A stretch of 64,000 bases of DNA from Bdellovibrionales bacterium RIFOXYC1_FULL_37_79 (GCA_001770015.1 MEQB01000032.1:1-64000), one strand, 5' to 3'; counted from the stretch's first letter, positions 1-11,600 are shown. The notes: generated by a model not told the origin, from the letters alone. Program-made: numbers and translations.

Positions 1-3000
1 CATAAACATCCACGTCAGTTGCTACATCAGCCGTAAAGGTTACAGATTTTTGAGACGAAGTCACACCATTGGCCGTAGCTGTATAATTATAGGTTCCGGC
101 CACTAGTGAGCTAGTTAATGTAAAGACTGCCAAACCACTAGCATTGGTATTAACCGTGCCAGGCACTGAGCCACCGTTAAGTGGAATATTTAAGGTTACG
201 GTTTCATTATTAACCGGGTTACCGTTGGTATCAGTCACTGACGCTGTTAAGGTAGTGGTTGATGATCCATTAGCAACAATTGAACTTACACCGGTTACAT
301 AAACATCCACGTCAGTTGCTACATCGGCGGTAAAGGTTACAGATTTTTGAGACGAAGTCACACCGTTAGCAGTAGCGGTATAGTTATAGGTTCCAGCAAC
401 TAAAGAACTGGTCAAAGTAAATACTGCGAGTCCTGAAGCGTTCGTGTTCACTGTTCCAGGGACTGATCCACCATTAAGTGGAATATTTAAAGTTACGGTT
501 TCATTATTAACCGGGTTACCGTTGGTATCAGTCACTGACGCTGTTAAGGTAGTGGTTGATGATCCATTTGCAACAATTGATGAAACACCGGTTACATAAA
601 CATCCACGTCAGTTGCTACATCAGCAGTAAAGGTTACAGATTTTTGAGACGAAGTCACACCATTGGCCGTAGCTGTATAATTATAGGTTCCAGCTACCGT
701 CGAACTAGTCAACGTAAATACGGCCAAACCACTAGCGTTGGTATTAACCGTGCCAGGCACTGATCCACCGTTAAGTGGAATATTTAAAGTTACGGTTTCA
801 TTATTAACCGGGTTACCGTTAGTATCAGTTACTGAGGCGGTTAAGGTTGTAGTTGATACACCGTTTGCCACAATTGAAGAAACACCCGTTACATAAACAT
901 CCACGTCAGTTGCTACATCTGCAATAAAGGTCACTGATTTTTGAGACGAAGTTACACCATTAGCAGTAGCGGTATAGTTATAGGTTCCGGCCACTAGTGA
1001 GCTAGTTAATGTAAAGACTGCCAAACCACTAGCATTGGTATTAACCGTGCCAGGAACGGATCCACCATTAAGTGGAATATTTAAAGTTACGGTTTCATTA
1101 TTAACCGGGTTATCATTAGTATCAGTTACGGAAGCAGTGATAGTGGTGGTAGTCACCCCATCGGCCACTATAGAGCTAACGCCTGTGATATAAATATCCA
1201 CATTAGCTGCGGCACCTACGGTGAAGCTAACTTGTTTTTGAGTTGAAGTAATCGAATTTGCAGTGGCAGTATAGTCATAAGTTCCTGCGACTAAAGAGCT
1301 CGTGAGTGTGAACACTGCCAAACCACTGGCATTAGTATTAACTGTGCCAGGCACTGATCCACCATTAAGTGGAATATTTAAAGTTACAGTTTCATTATTA
1401 ACCGGGTTACCGTTGGTATCAGTCACTGATGCTGTTAAGGTGGTGGTTGATGATCCATTAGCGGCAATGGTTGAAGACCCCGTAACGTATAAATCTACAT
1501 TGTCAGCTACATCTGCAACGAAGGTTACTGATTGGACTCCAGAGGTGATAACATCTGCGGTGGCCGTAAAATTATATGAACCTGCTACCGTTGAGCTGGT
1601 TAGGGTAAATGAAGCTAACCCTCCCGCATTGGTATTAACTGATCCAGGAACAGATCCTCCATTTAATTGAATATTTAATACCACCGCTTCATTATTGATT
1701 GGGTTGCCATTTGTATCCGTTACAGATGCGGTAAAGGTGGTAGTACTTGATCCATTGGCCACAATCGAATTTGATCCGGTTAAATACAAATCCACATAGG
1801 CCACGGCTCCAGCGATAAAGGTGACTGACTTCTGGGTTGAAGTCACGCTATTAGCGGTAGCTGTATAATTATATGTTCCCGCAACTAAAGAACTGGTCAA
1901 AGTAAATACCGCAAGTCCCGAAGCGTTCGTGTTCACCGTACCGGGCACTGATCCACCATTAAGTGGAATATTTAAAGTTACGGTTTCATTATTAACCGGG
2001 TTACCGTTGGTATCAGTCACTGACGCTGTTAAGGTAGTGGTTGATGATCCGTTAGCAACGATGGATGAAGCACCGGTTACATAAACATCCACATCAGTAG
2101 CTACATCAGCGGTAAAGGTTACAGATTTTTGGGTTGAGGTAATTGAATTTGCCGTGGCCGTATAATTATAGGTTCCAGCAACTAGCGAACTGGTTAAAGT
2201 AAATACTGCCAGACCGCTGGCATTGGTACTTACTGTGCCAGGCACTGATCCGCCATTGAGTGGAATATTTAAAGTAACCGTTTCATTATTAACCGGGTTA
2301 CCATTGGTATCAGTTACGGATGCTGTTAAGGTGGTGGTTGATGATCCATTAGCAACGATGGATGAAACACCTGTGACATAAACGTCAACATTGGCGGCGG
2401 CACCGACCGTAAAAGTAACTTGTTTTTGAGTTGAGGTAACAGCATTGGCAGTGGCCGTATAGTCATAGGTTCCAGCGACAGTCGAACTGGTAAGTGTAAA
2501 TACGGCGAGTCCCCCCGCATTGGTGTTTACGGTACCGGGAACGGATCCACCATTAAGTGGGATATTTAAAGTAACCGTTTCATTACTGACCGGGTTACCG
2601 TTAGTATCTGTTACTGAAGCCGTAAGCGTAGTGGTGGATGATCCATTTGCAGCAATGGTTGATGCACCTGTAACGTATAAATCTACGTCGGTGGCCACAT
2701 CTGCCGTAAAGGTTACGGACTTCTGGGTTGAGGTGATGGCGTTGGCAGTTGCAGTATAATTATAAATTCCTGCGACGGTTGAACTGGTAAGAGTAAAGAC
2801 TGCCAAACCACTGGCATTGGTGTTAACTGTGCCAGGGACCGAACCACCGTTAAGCGGAATATTTAAAGTAACCGTTTCATTATTAACCGGGTTACCGTTA
2901 GTATCAGTCACTGACGCAGTTAAGGTGGTAGTTGATGATCCATTCGCAATGATGGAAGAGACACCTGTTACATAAACATCCACATCGGTAGCAACCCCGG

Positions 3001-4450
3001 CCGTAAAGGTTACGGACTTCTGGGTTGAGGTAATGGCATTGGCGGTGGCTGTATAATTATAAGTTCCGGCGACGGTTGAACTGGTAAGCGTGAATACTGC
3101 TAAACCTCCCGCATTGGTATTCACCGTGCCAGGCACTGATCCACCATTAAGTGGAATATTTAAAGTGACCGTTTGATTATTGACCGGGTTACCATTGGTA
3201 TCAGTCACGGATGCTGTTAAGGTCGTAGTACTTGATCCGTTAGCAAGTATGGAAGAGGCACCGGTTACATATACATCTACGTCGGTAGCAGCACCGGCTG
3301 TAAAGGTTACGGACTTCTGGGTTGAAGTGATGGCGTTGGCAGTTGCAGTATAATTATAAATTCCTGCGACGGTTGAACTGGTAAGAGTAAAGACTGCCAA
3401 GCCGCTGGCATTGGTGTTAACTGTGCCAGGTACTGATCCACCATTAAGTGGAATATTTAAAGTAACCGTTTCATTATTAACCGGGTTACCGTTAGTATCA
3501 GTCACTGACGCAGTTAAGGTGGTGGTTGACGATCCATTCGCAATGATGGAAGAGACACCTGTTACATAAACATCCACATCGGTAGCAACCCCGGCCGTAA
3601 AGGTTACTGACTTCTGGGTAGAAGTAATGGCATTGGCGGTGGCCGTATAATTATAAGTTCCGGCGACCGTTGAACTGGTAAGCGTGAATACTGCTAAACC
3701 TGAAGCGTTTGTATTAACTGTACCGGGAACTGAACCACCGTTTAGTGGAATATTTAAAGTGACCGTTTGATTATTAACCGGGTTACCATTGGTATCAGTC
3801 ACGGATGCTGTTAAGGTCGTGGTACTTGATCCGTTAGCCAGTATGGAAGAGGCACCGGTTACATAAACATCCACGTCGGTAGCAGCACCGGCCGTAAAGA
3901 TAACGGACTTCTGGGTTGAGGTAATGGCATTGGCGGTAGCCGTATAATTATAAGTTCCGGCGACCGTTGAACTGGTAAGTGTAAAGACTGCCAGGCCACT
4001 GGCATTGGTGTTAACCGTACCAGGCACTGATCCACCGTTTAATGGAATATTTAAAGTGACCGTTTGATTATTGACCGGGTTGCCGTTGGTATCTGTTACA
4101 GAGGCTGTTAAGGTGGTGCTTGATGATCCATTAGCAACGATGGAAGAAACACCAGTTACGTAAACATCCACATCGGTAGCTGGGCCGGCAGTAAAAGTTA
4201 CAGACTTTTGAGTTGAGGTTATTGCGTTGGCTGTTGCCGTGTAATTATAAGTTCCGGCGACAGTTGAACTGGTAAGCGTGAATACTGCTAAACCTCCCGC
4301 ATTGGTATTAACCGTGCCAGGCACTGATCCACCGTTTAGTGGAATATTTAAAGTGACCGTCTCATTGGGTATGGGGTTTCCAAGATTATCTGTTACCGAT
4401 GCCGTCAAGGTCGTCGTCGATGAACCATTCGCTACAATCGAGCTGACGCC
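1..4450 (-). repeat. array of about fifteen 297-bp tandem repeats inside the Ig-like lipoprotein gene
   Basis: The segment beginning near the codons for VDVYVTGVSS recurs about every 297 bp (for example near 302, 599, 896, 1193, then on to about 4450), so the period is exactly 99 codons. Neighbouring units are highly similar at the DNA level, and blocks of variants (such as ACATCAGCGGTAAAGG-type versus GCACCGACCG-type openings) recur in non-adjacent units, which suggests recombination or conversion between units. The unit nearest the N-terminus (about 4153-4450) is the most divergent. The array continues past the left edge. Confidence 0.9.
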
Positions 4451-5218
4451 AGTAACATATAGATCCACCACGGCCGCAGCACCAAGATCAAAAACCACGT
4501 CTTCCACACTGGTGGCATCACCAATGGTCCCCTGCGGATTAGCAAGAGAAAGATTAACGGTTTCAAAAGTCAAATCGTTGATCAGAACGCTTCCTTCACC
4601 GTTAACTATATTGATTGTGTAGATCTGGCCAATTCCGCCAATGACCGAATTCCCATCACTCACCAAATCGACATCGTTTTGATAAGTTGCGACCAAGACA
4701 CTTCCGGCCGATTGCGCCTGGATTCTAACCAGGGTGGGAATACCGACGGTCGAATCCACCGGATTTAAAATAACAAATTTGGTGGCCACTAAATTGGAAA
4801 AAATAATATCTGCCGTACTGGTTATATCACCAATGGACCCACGGGAATCGGCCAGGCTTAAATTGACCGTCTCTTCCACCAAATCAGTAAGTGCAATCGT
4901 TCCCACTCCATTGACAATATCAACTCGCTCTTGCTGGGACAAACCGTTAATAAGTGAACTACCGTCGCTTACTAAATCCACATCGTCCTGATAACTGGTT
5001 ACCACCTGACCGCTGGCACTTTGGGCCTGGATGGTAATCACTGCCGTGGCACTCGTCGTAACATTTAGGGGATCCAAAATCACAAATTTAACAGCGACCG
5101 CACCACCGGCAGCGCCTCGTGAATCGATCCGCACTTTCAGCTTATCCGCTTCAAACATACACGAGCTTAAAATTAAGCCAAACAGGATGATTAAATATGT
5201 TTTTAGAAAAACTACCAA
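1..5218 (-). CDS. giant lipoprotein with tandem Ig-like repeats (adhesin-like), 3' end outside window
   Basis: An uninterrupted reading frame runs from a TTG codon at 5216-5218 off the left edge (about 1739 codons here). The start is chosen because GGGAG lies about 6 nt upstream and the product begins with a short hydrophobic signal ending in a lipobox (LILSSC), so the mature protein should be lipid-anchored. After it come two related domains of about 110 residues (each with KFVILNP- or KFVILDP-like openings and a DDVDLVSDG- or NDVDLVSDG-like strand), then at least fifteen copies of a 99-residue module with VDVYVTGVSS, TLTASVTD, LNIPLNGGSVPG and AGTYNYTATAN strands. The module resembles bacterial Ig-like group 1 (invasin-type) domains. 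Known relatives are surface adhesins or stalks; that role here is inference. The anchor is at the N-terminus and the C-terminal function is not visible. Plus-strand open frames over the repeats are shadows. Confidence 0.88.
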   Translation of the reverse strand, partial: MVVFLKTYLIILFGLILSSCMFEADKLKVRIDSRGAAGGAVAVKFVILDPLNVTTSATAVITIQAQSASGQVVTSYQDDVDLVSDGSSLINGLSQQERVDIVNGVGTIALTDLVEETVNLSLADSRGSIGDITSTADIIFSNLVATKFVILNPVDSTVGIPTLVRIQAQSAGSVLVATYQNDVDLVSDGNSVIGGIGQIYTINIVNGEGSVLINDLTFETVNLSLANPQGTIGDATSVEDVVFDLGAAAVVDLYVTGVSSIVANGSSTTTLTASVTDNLGNPIPNETVTLNIPLNGGSVPGTVNTNAGGLAVFTLTSSTVAGTYNYTATANAITSTQKSVTFTAGPATDVDVYVTGVSSIVANGSSSTTLTASVTDTNGNPVNNQTVTLNIPLNGGSVPGTVNTNASGLAVFTLTSSTVAGTYNYTATANAITSTQKSVIFTAGAATDVDVYVTGASSILANGSSTTTLTASVTDTNGNPVNNQTVTLNIPLNGGSVPGTVNTNASGLAVFTLTSSTVAGTYNYTATANAITSTQKSVTFTAGVATDVDVYVTGVSSIIANGSSTTTLTASVTDTNGNPVNNETVTLNIPLNGGSVPGTVNTNASGLAVFTLTSSTVAGIYNYTATANAITSTQKSVTFTAGAATDVDVYVTGASSILANGSSTTTLTASVTDTNGNPVNNQTVTLNIPLNGGSVPGTVNTNAGGLAVFTLTSSTVAGTYNYTATANAITSTQKSVTFTAGVATDVDVYVTGVSSIIANGSSTTTLTASVTDTNGNPVNNETVTLNIPLNGGSVPGTVNTNASGLAVFTLTSSTVAGIYNYTATANAITSTQKSVTFTADVATDVDLYVTGASTIAANGSSTTTLTASVTDTNGNPVSNETVTLNIPLNGGSVPGTVNTNAGGLAVFTLTSSTVAGTYDYTATANAVTSTQKQVTFTVGAAANVDVYVTGVSSIVANGSSTTTLTASVTDTNGNPVNNETVTLNIPLNGGSVPGTVSTNASGLAVFTLTSSLVAGTYNYTATANSITSTQKSVTFTADVATDVDVYVTGASSIVANGSSTTTLTASVTDTNGNPVNNETVTLNIPLNGGSVPGTVNTNASGLAVFTLTSSLVAGTYNYTATANSVTSTQKSVTFIAGAVAYVDLYLTGSNSIVANGSSTTTFTASVTDTNGNPINNEAVVLNIQLNGGSVPGSVNTNAGGLASFTLTSSTVAGSYNFTATADVITSGVQSVTFVADVADNVDLYVTGSSTIAANGSSTTTLTASVTDTNGNPVNNETVTLNIPLNGGSVPGTVNTNASGLAVFTLTSSLVAGTYDYTATANSITSTQKQVSFTVGAAANVDIYITGVSSIVADGVTTTTITASVTDTNDNPVNNETVTLNIPLNGGSVPGTVNTNASGLAVFTLTSSLVAGTYNYTATANGVTSSQKSVTFIADVATDVDVYVTGVSSIVANGVSTTTLTASVTDTNGNPVNNETVTLNIPLNGGSVPGTVNTNASGLAVFTLTSSTVAGTYNYTATANGVTSSQKSVTFTADVATDVDVYVTGVSSIVANGSSTTTLTASVTDTNGNPVNNETVTLNIPLNGGSVPGTVNTNASGLAVFTLTSSLVAGTYNYTATANGVTSSQKSVTFTADVATDVDVYVTGVSSIVANGSSTTTLTASVTDTNGNPVNNETVTLNIPLNGGSVPGTVNTNASGLAVFTLTSSLVAGTYNYTATANGVTSSQKSVTFTADVATDVDVY

Positions 5219-5278
5219 AATATTCTCCCACAAAACCAACGTCCCACTTTTTAAATTTAGAGAGACTATTAATATCTC

Positions 5279-5284
5279 ATTATA
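5279..5284 (-). promoter_or_regulatory. -10 box (TATAAT) of the Ig-repeat lipoprotein gene
   Basis: Read on the minus strand, a perfect TATAAT lies about 60 nt upstream of the TTG start. A weak -35 candidate (TTTAGC) sits 17 nt further upstream. The position gives a leader of roughly 55 nt. The rest of 5219-5523 is AT-rich and holds no convincing gene. Confidence 0.6.
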
Positions 5285-5460
5285 ACGCTTAGTGTTGTTT
5301 TGCTAAAATATGATGTTGTCCTCTTATCGGAATACGGATAAAACTTTTTAATTTTAGTCTGTTAAGTTCATAACGAAAGTTTGTACATGTTTTTTATTTA
5401 TAATAAATTTAGTCTAAAAAAACCAATTAGTGAGTGTTATTGTGTTCAATTTAACGATAA

Positions 5461-5492
5461 CTATTGGAAAATGTTTAACTATTTCCAAATAG
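5461..5492 (-). terminator. possible terminator hairpin after the subtilisin-like protease gene
   Basis: CTATTGGAAA and TTTCCAAATAG form a 10-bp stem with one bulged base around an 11-nt loop, 32 nt beyond the protease stop codon. There is no strong T-run on the minus strand, so termination is uncertain. Confidence 0.35.
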
Positions 5493-5523
5493 ATGAGTAA
5501 ATGCGTATTGTGTCAGATTAAAA

Positions 5524-8500
5524 TTAAAGAATTGGAATATATTTAAACACCGCCTCGCCATTTTCCAAGCATAGTAGCGAATAGGCTTCCAAATCATTTT
5601 CAATTTTAACCGGATTCATGGGCAGGCAATTTTTGGGAATATATACATTATTTTTTATGGGAGCAACCAGACCGTTTTCTGATGCCTTTATGATGTAAAC
5701 ATGACCACTGTGTAAACTGGTGGCATCGATGTAGTAGGCCGGAAGCTTTTGTGCTCCCGTGCCATAAACCACCGGATAATAAAGTTCGTTGAAAATATTT
5801 CCGGCAATAAAACTAACTCGATTAATCGGATGATAAAAAACATCTAACTGATCATGCAGCATCGTAACTAGAACAATATTGCTCTTTGATTGCATAAAAG
5901 AAAACAAACGATCATTTTTAATATAACTGGCCATCACTCCGAGGAGATGGTCGGATTTAATCTTTTGTTCATATCTAAAAAAGTAATCCAGGTGAAGTGT
6001 CTCATTATTCATCATAGCATATTGTGCCAGCGTATCCGTTTGGAATCCCACAAAGGCGGTATGCTCCATGTATTTGGTTTGAGCATCACCAATGACATTG
6101 ACCGGAATCTTGTAACTGCCTTCCAGTGCAATCTCTTTAACATCCACCTCACTTATTTGATATTGAAGATCCTGGCTGACTCTTAAAGTGAAATATTTGC
6201 GAAGGAAACTCTCCCCTATGGTGATTTGAAATAAGGCCTCCCCTTTTTTTAAAAAGGCTTCATTTTGGGTGTAACTTCCCAGGATGCTGATCTGGTCTGA
6301 CCAAAAGAGATCATGTTCTTTTCTAAGCAAATCATTGAAACGGTAGTCATCCAGAATTTTCAGATGCATTTCAGATAGCGGATCGTCTAGGTTTTTTTGA
6401 GAGGGCACAAGCATATAGATATGTTTACGCTGATTTTTATCTTCGCTTGCAAACGGATCCGGATTTTTAGATGCCGGTGGTATCAGACCGTAATCCACCC
6501 ACACCGGCACGGCAATCCTTTGATTATTCCAGGTGAAAGGAATAAAAGTTGATTTCTTGGTATCTAGAAATATTTTCACTGGAGGCCTGTAAAAAAAACC
6601 TGTCCCGGCCACCAGATCCTGCAGATGATTATCTAGATACAAATACTGCAGAAATTCTTCCGCCCCGTTTTTACCGATAGCACTTATAAAAAAATCCAAA
6701 ACCCCATCATAATTTAAATCCATTCTAGTGACATTTAAGATTCTGGTGACCAACGGAAGTTCCCTTTTAAATTCCACCAGATCTTCATTTTTTTTGGTAA
6801 ACATGGATAGAGTTAATTTTCCATCAATGACTTCGCTATAATAATAGCTTGGAAAATGATCGATTTTATAATGGTCCCAGACGGTATTGATGTTGGCGTA
6901 AAGTTTATCATCTTTTTTAAATAGTATTTTTTCGACAGGCATGGAGGTGTGTAACCTGGCCCTGATAATTTCTTCATCCTCGCTTGAAATATTTCTAACC
7001 AGTGGCGTTTCAAATTGATAATGGGACTGGTGGTTTTGATTAACGATAGTGACTTTGATCATCACGTTGGAATCCAGATTCAAATCATCTAATTTTCCTT
7101 TGATCGGAAGGTTTTTAACCTCCCCGTTTTTGAGAGTGATATTTAAAAATTCGCTGACAGGCTTTTTTATACTTGGATTGATCACTTGCACAGCAACGTT
7201 TATATTTTGCATCTCCATCCAGTAGTTTTTAATTGGTAAATTAAAGGCAAAGGTCTTACTTTTATTGTCGTAGAAAATACCACTAAAATCCTTAAAGATG
7301 GGCCGGATGACCGGGACACTTGTCGCTTTGACTGATTGACTGATTTGAATCAACCCATCCAAAGTATATTTGCTTCCTGACATCGGTTTGGTGGTTTCAA
7401 TAATTCTGGCCCAAATTTCGTTGCGACTGCTCTTAGGATTTAATCCCCACAAAATAGCTGCCTGAGCAGAGACAAAGGGAGCGGCCTGGCTGGTACCATC
7501 TTTTAATTCATATCCATTGGTCGAAAATAATTCCGGATACAACTTGGCCGGAAAAGTGGACAGGATCTGCTCACCAGGGGCGATTACATCCACGCTGCCA
7601 CCATAATTGGAAAAACGTGCGAGTTTTTTATCCAGGGAAAGCGCACCGACACACAAAACATTTTGATATGAACATGGAAAGATGGAAATATTAGTATTGT
7701 TATTTCCCGCAGCGGCCACTAACAAAACACCGGCATCAACGGCTGCCTGGATAGCCTCTCTTAAATATCTCGTATCAATCGCCTTAGGCCACCCGAGTGA
7801 TAGATTAATAACTTTGGCACCCATCTTCACGGAATAGAGAATTCCCTGGGCCACTCTATCTGTAAAGGAACTCACTCCTTGGGTACCTGATAATTCCTGT
7901 TTTTGTAATACTTTTACAGGCAAAATTTTAATTTTATTGCTGAGTCCACTAACCCCCAGATTATTATTTTTAATGGCCGCAATAATCCCGGCCACATGAG
8001 TACCATGCCCTTTATCATCGGTGGGACGATGCTGGTTTTTACTGGCAGTAAAATCCCAGCCCATGCAATCCCCTATATAACCATTGCCATCCAGATCCTC
8101 GACCGGTTTGGTTCTTAGGTTTAGAAACTCATCACATTCTAATTTATTCCGGTATATGTTGGAAGCCAGGTCAGGATGTTCAAAATCGATCCCCGAATCC
8201 ACCACCGCCACTAAAACATCCTCTTTTATTTTTTCATCCATACCCTCAAAGATACTCTCGATACCAACATCCACTCCTTTTTCACCTAAAATGGTTTCCT
8301 GGTTGATATCATCAATATCCCTTTTGATCACCTGGCCACTATTATAAAGTCCCCATTGATAGGCACTAAAATGATCGTTACTGATGGTTTCATTTGATCC
8401 AGGCGAAATGGATAAGGTGGCATCAAAATAGTAAATCTTTTCCACGGTCTGAATCAGTTGATGGTTATTCAAGACCGCTTCATTTTCCTCGGGCAGGGTG

Positions 8501-8688
8501 ATTTTATACAACCTTTTAAAATAATCATTATTAAAATCATCAAACCGCTCAAGCGTGCTGGCTTTTACCCCATGCTTGATCGTCTTGATTTGATCAGAGG
8601 TTGGCACTTTTTTGAATAAAGCTAACAAGGAAATATCTTGAGCAAAAAGAGGCAGCGAAATGATCCAAAAAAATATTACATTTTTCAT
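5524..8688 (-). CDS. secreted subtilisin-family (S8) serine protease with long C-terminal extension
   Basis: This 1054-residue protein has a clear signal peptide (MKNVIFFWIISLPLFAQ). The S8 catalytic domain covers about residues 155-445: Asp164 in VVDSGID, His228 in GHGTHVAG, the oxyanion Asn329 in AAAGNNN, and Ser400 in DGTSQAAP. The first about 110 residues resemble an inhibitor-like prodomain by position only. The roughly 600 residues after the protease domain contain an FG-GAP/VCBS-like calcium-loop segment (DLNYDGVLDFFIS, about residue 695) but no domain I can name firmly. It should be exported and hydrolyse proteins outside the cytoplasm. Its ATG overlaps the stop codon of the upstream gene in an ATGA, so the two are translationally coupled. 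Function as an active protease is well supported; the substrate is unknown. Confidence 0.93.
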   Translation of the reverse strand: MKNVIFFWIISLPLFAQDISLLALFKKVPTSDQIKTIKHGVKASTLERFDDFNNDYFKRLYKITLPEENEAVLNNHQLIQTVEKIYYFDATLSISPGSNETISNDHFSAYQWGLYNSGQVIKRDIDDINQETILGEKGVDVGIESIFEGMDEKIKEDVLVAVVDSGIDFEHPDLASNIYRNKLECDEFLNLRTKPVEDLDGNGYIGDCMGWDFTASKNQHRPTDDKGHGTHVAGIIAAIKNNNLGVSGLSNKIKILPVKVLQKQELSGTQGVSSFTDRVAQGILYSVKMGAKVINLSLGWPKAIDTRYLREAIQAAVDAGVLLVAAAGNNNTNISIFPCSYQNVLCVGALSLDKKLARFSNYGGSVDVIAPGEQILSTFPAKLYPELFSTNGYELKDGTSQAAPFVSAQAAILWGLNPKSSRNEIWARIIETTKPMSGSKYTLDGLIQISQSVKATSVPVIRPIFKDFSGIFYDNKSKTFAFNLPIKNYWMEMQNINVAVQVINPSIKKPVSEFLNITLKNGEVKNLPIKGKLDDLNLDSNVMIKVTIVNQNHQSHYQFETPLVRNISSEDEEIIRARLHTSMPVEKILFKKDDKLYANINTVWDHYKIDHFPSYYYSEVIDGKLTLSMFTKKNEDLVEFKRELPLVTRILNVTRMDLNYDGVLDFFISAIGKNGAEEFLQYLYLDNHLQDLVAGTGFFYRPPVKIFLDTKKSTFIPFTWNNQRIAVPVWVDYGLIPPASKNPDPFASEDKNQRKHIYMLVPSQKNLDDPLSEMHLKILDDYRFNDLLRKEHDLFWSDQISILGSYTQNEAFLKKGEALFQITIGESFLRKYFTLRVSQDLQYQISEVDVKEIALEGSYKIPVNVIGDAQTKYMEHTAFVGFQTDTLAQYAMMNNETLHLDYFFRYEQKIKSDHLLGVMASYIKNDRLFSFMQSKSNIVLVTMLHDQLDVFYHPINRVSFIAGNIFNELYYPVVYGTGAQKLPAYYIDATSLHSGHVYIIKASENGLVAPIKNNVYIPKNCLPMNPVKIENDLEAYSLLCLENGEAVFKYIPIL

Positions 8689-11600
8689 AATCTATCCTGT
8701 ATCCAATATCCATAAAATTCAGATTCGGTCATGCCAATTTTATCTTGCATGTCAAACAGCGGCCCTTTAAAATCCTGTGATCCGATCTGACCTAAGGAAC
8801 TTGAGATAAAGGGTTTATCCCCGCCCTCATCATCCACGCGAAAACCCTCCATGCGCGAATAAATAAACAACCCTTTGGTTCCGCCCGCCAGTTCCATCAT
8901 GCCTTTAACTTTAAGGGAGGCTTCCGCCAGAGAAATCATTTTGGCGGTGTAAGATGAAATATCGGATAAATCATTTTCTCTAGTGGCCTTTTCCAATTTT
9001 TTTCTATAATACAAAAATGAACTGATGGTGTGTTCAACCAGATCATCTATCGACATATTTTCCCTATGGGCGTTTATCCTTTTTAAATTTTCGCGGTCAG
9101 CATAAGTTCTAAATATTTTTCTGACCTTGACCTTATCCATCAGTTTAATGTGATGGATGGCGTTTTCGTAAAAGGTGACAAACAATAAAACCTGATAGAG
9201 TTCCAGCTCGGTAGTACTGTCTAAAACATGTTCGGGATATAATTCGCTTTCATATTTCTCATTTATCCTCGCCAGAATTTCTTGCGCTTTTTGCTTTGAC
9301 ATTTTCCATCCCTTCCAGCGATGAACAATGTTGATGATCGATTTTTCTAGCTTACCGTCTGCATGATAATCCAAGCGGGTGGGATTTTTCACCTCCCCTT
9401 CAAAAATAACCGATCGGGAAAATGATTTCCCATAAACGGTATCCCCCGGATTAATGCCGTCCTGGGTTGACACACTTACATCATCTTGATCAAAGATCTC
9501 CCGAAAAACCGCATTGATGGCATCCATAATGGTGTTTTGATAATCCATGCCCTCCCGGTGCCCGATAATTCCCCGATAAAAATATTTCTGAAAACCTTCG
9601 GGATGAACGACCGTGATAAAATCCTTGGATTTTATCCCTTTGTGTTTTATAAACAAAAGGGATATCTCGTTCCCCGCTTCTTTAAAATCATGTTTTAAAA
9701 CATAAGGCTTGACCAGTATTTTAACCTGCTCAAGAGAATTTTTTAAAAGCAAGCTTCTAAGCGCCTGGATATTTTTAAAAATGTCTGGATTCATCTCCAG
9801 ATCATCGTTTATATCAAGTGAAAAAAACTTGGTTTTTGAACTTCCCTTTTTACTCTCCACCGAGATCCTGAGTACTGGGATAAAAGCATTGATTCCAAAA
9901 CTCAGTCCGATACTTCCAAGATTACCAAGATCTTTGTAAATATGAATGGTATTTTCATCTTTTCTCAAAATATGAAGGCGGGAAAGAAACATCTGTTTCA
10001 TTTTACCTGCCACGTAGGCCTTTAAATTATCGGCCATCTGATAACTGGCACTCACCCCCAGACCTGCGCCAATACTGTCACTGATAATGAGTGATTCACC
10101 AACTTCCAAATTCTCTTTAAACGCATTTAAAATTTCCGTTAATCTGGCCTGTCTTTCTTCTGAATTCATTTCAGGATTTTGCAAATTCTCATCAATGGCA
10201 TCATCCAAGAGATGAGCAATTTTTCTTTGATGCAACGGAATTAAAATATTTTTAAAGGGAGTCTTGAGCGCTTTTTTCATACTTTTAATGGGGCGGACAT
10301 GGGAATAGGTTCTTGTCAAAAAACCGCTCACATTGCCACTTGCACTCCATGGAAATGCCACCTTGTCCGTCCCCAGATAGGCTCCCACGCTGATGTTGGC
10401 CCCGATTGCATCCACCAATTGGACTACGTTATCCGTACCAAGATAACTTCCCGCTATAATTTCTCGGGAGGCGATCAAACTTCCGCTCACCATCGGAATC
10501 GCATACACACTAACCGGCACCGGTTCCGGTGAACCGCCGTTTAATAGATAGTTCCGATAAGCCTCGAAAGCACGACTAAGCTGTCTATTATAAACCTCAC
10601 TTTGCACATCGATAGTGGGGAGGATGGTTTTATTAAAATAATTAACCAGATTAAAAAGAGTATTGGATAACACCCTTGATTTAAAATAACTAAAAAGTTC
10701 ACTGGGTGATAACGGTGAATCCTCATCGCCATAAGCAAATCTGGAGGCATAGCCTTCCCAATTTTCTTTAAGCAGTTTGCCTTCCACTAAATATTCCCCC
10801 CAAGAAATATTGGAATCATAGGGCAAGGCTTCCACCCCTATTTTAAAATGTTTCATAAGGGAATTTCGGCGGGCGATGAGTTTATGGGCCAGCAGCAATT
10901 CAACTTCTTTGGGAAAATATCCGGATTTTGCTATCTCAAAAAAATCATTAACGGTTAATTTTTCCAACCGGTTTAAAATCCACCCAGCATCTTCATAAGG
11001 GGTGGAAAACTCTGTCGAATCATCGTAATCAAGTCTTAAATACTTATCCATCACAATACCCAGATGCCAGGAAAACTGGTTAAGCGTTTCCGGAATATCG
11101 GTAAATGCGTATGGAATCAGCAAAGAGTTAAAAACTCTTCTACCCTTAATGACAGAAGCCGGGATATATCCCAGCGCAAGATTATAGGTTTCATTATCAG
11201 CACCCAGGGCAATTAAATCCTGCAAGACCAATTCTTTGGAATTTTCCTGGTTTTCTTTTATCCATCTTTTGGGATCCCCCAAGGTGTCCTGGGACATCTG
11301 ATTAATGAAGTTTTCCTTCTCAAAAGTAGAAGAAAATGCAATTTTTATATTTTTTAAATACTCTATTGGTGGAATCCTATACCCAAGTTTTTTAAGAAGT
11401 GCCGAGCGCAGAAGCACATTATGGATTTTTTTACTGAGCATGAGGGTATAGAACTTTCGACCAGCAGCGGTTTCCTTAAAAACTGAAAACCGAAAATTTC
11501 CAATTCTTGAAAGTACTGAAGCAACGTAATGAACATCTTCTCCATTTAATAATTCATAACCGTGCACCACTTCGTAAGCAAACCCCTTGTCCTTCCAAAG

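Noticed and set aside
1-4450. Regular repeats considered as a CRISPR array or satellite
   Set aside because: The unit is 297 bp, is coding throughout, and has no short conserved repeat with unique spacers.
1302-4991. Several plus-strand open frames of 80-120 codons over the Ig-repeat region
   Set aside because: They are antisense to an uninterrupted lipoprotein frame, recur with the 297-bp repeat and have no ribosome sites.
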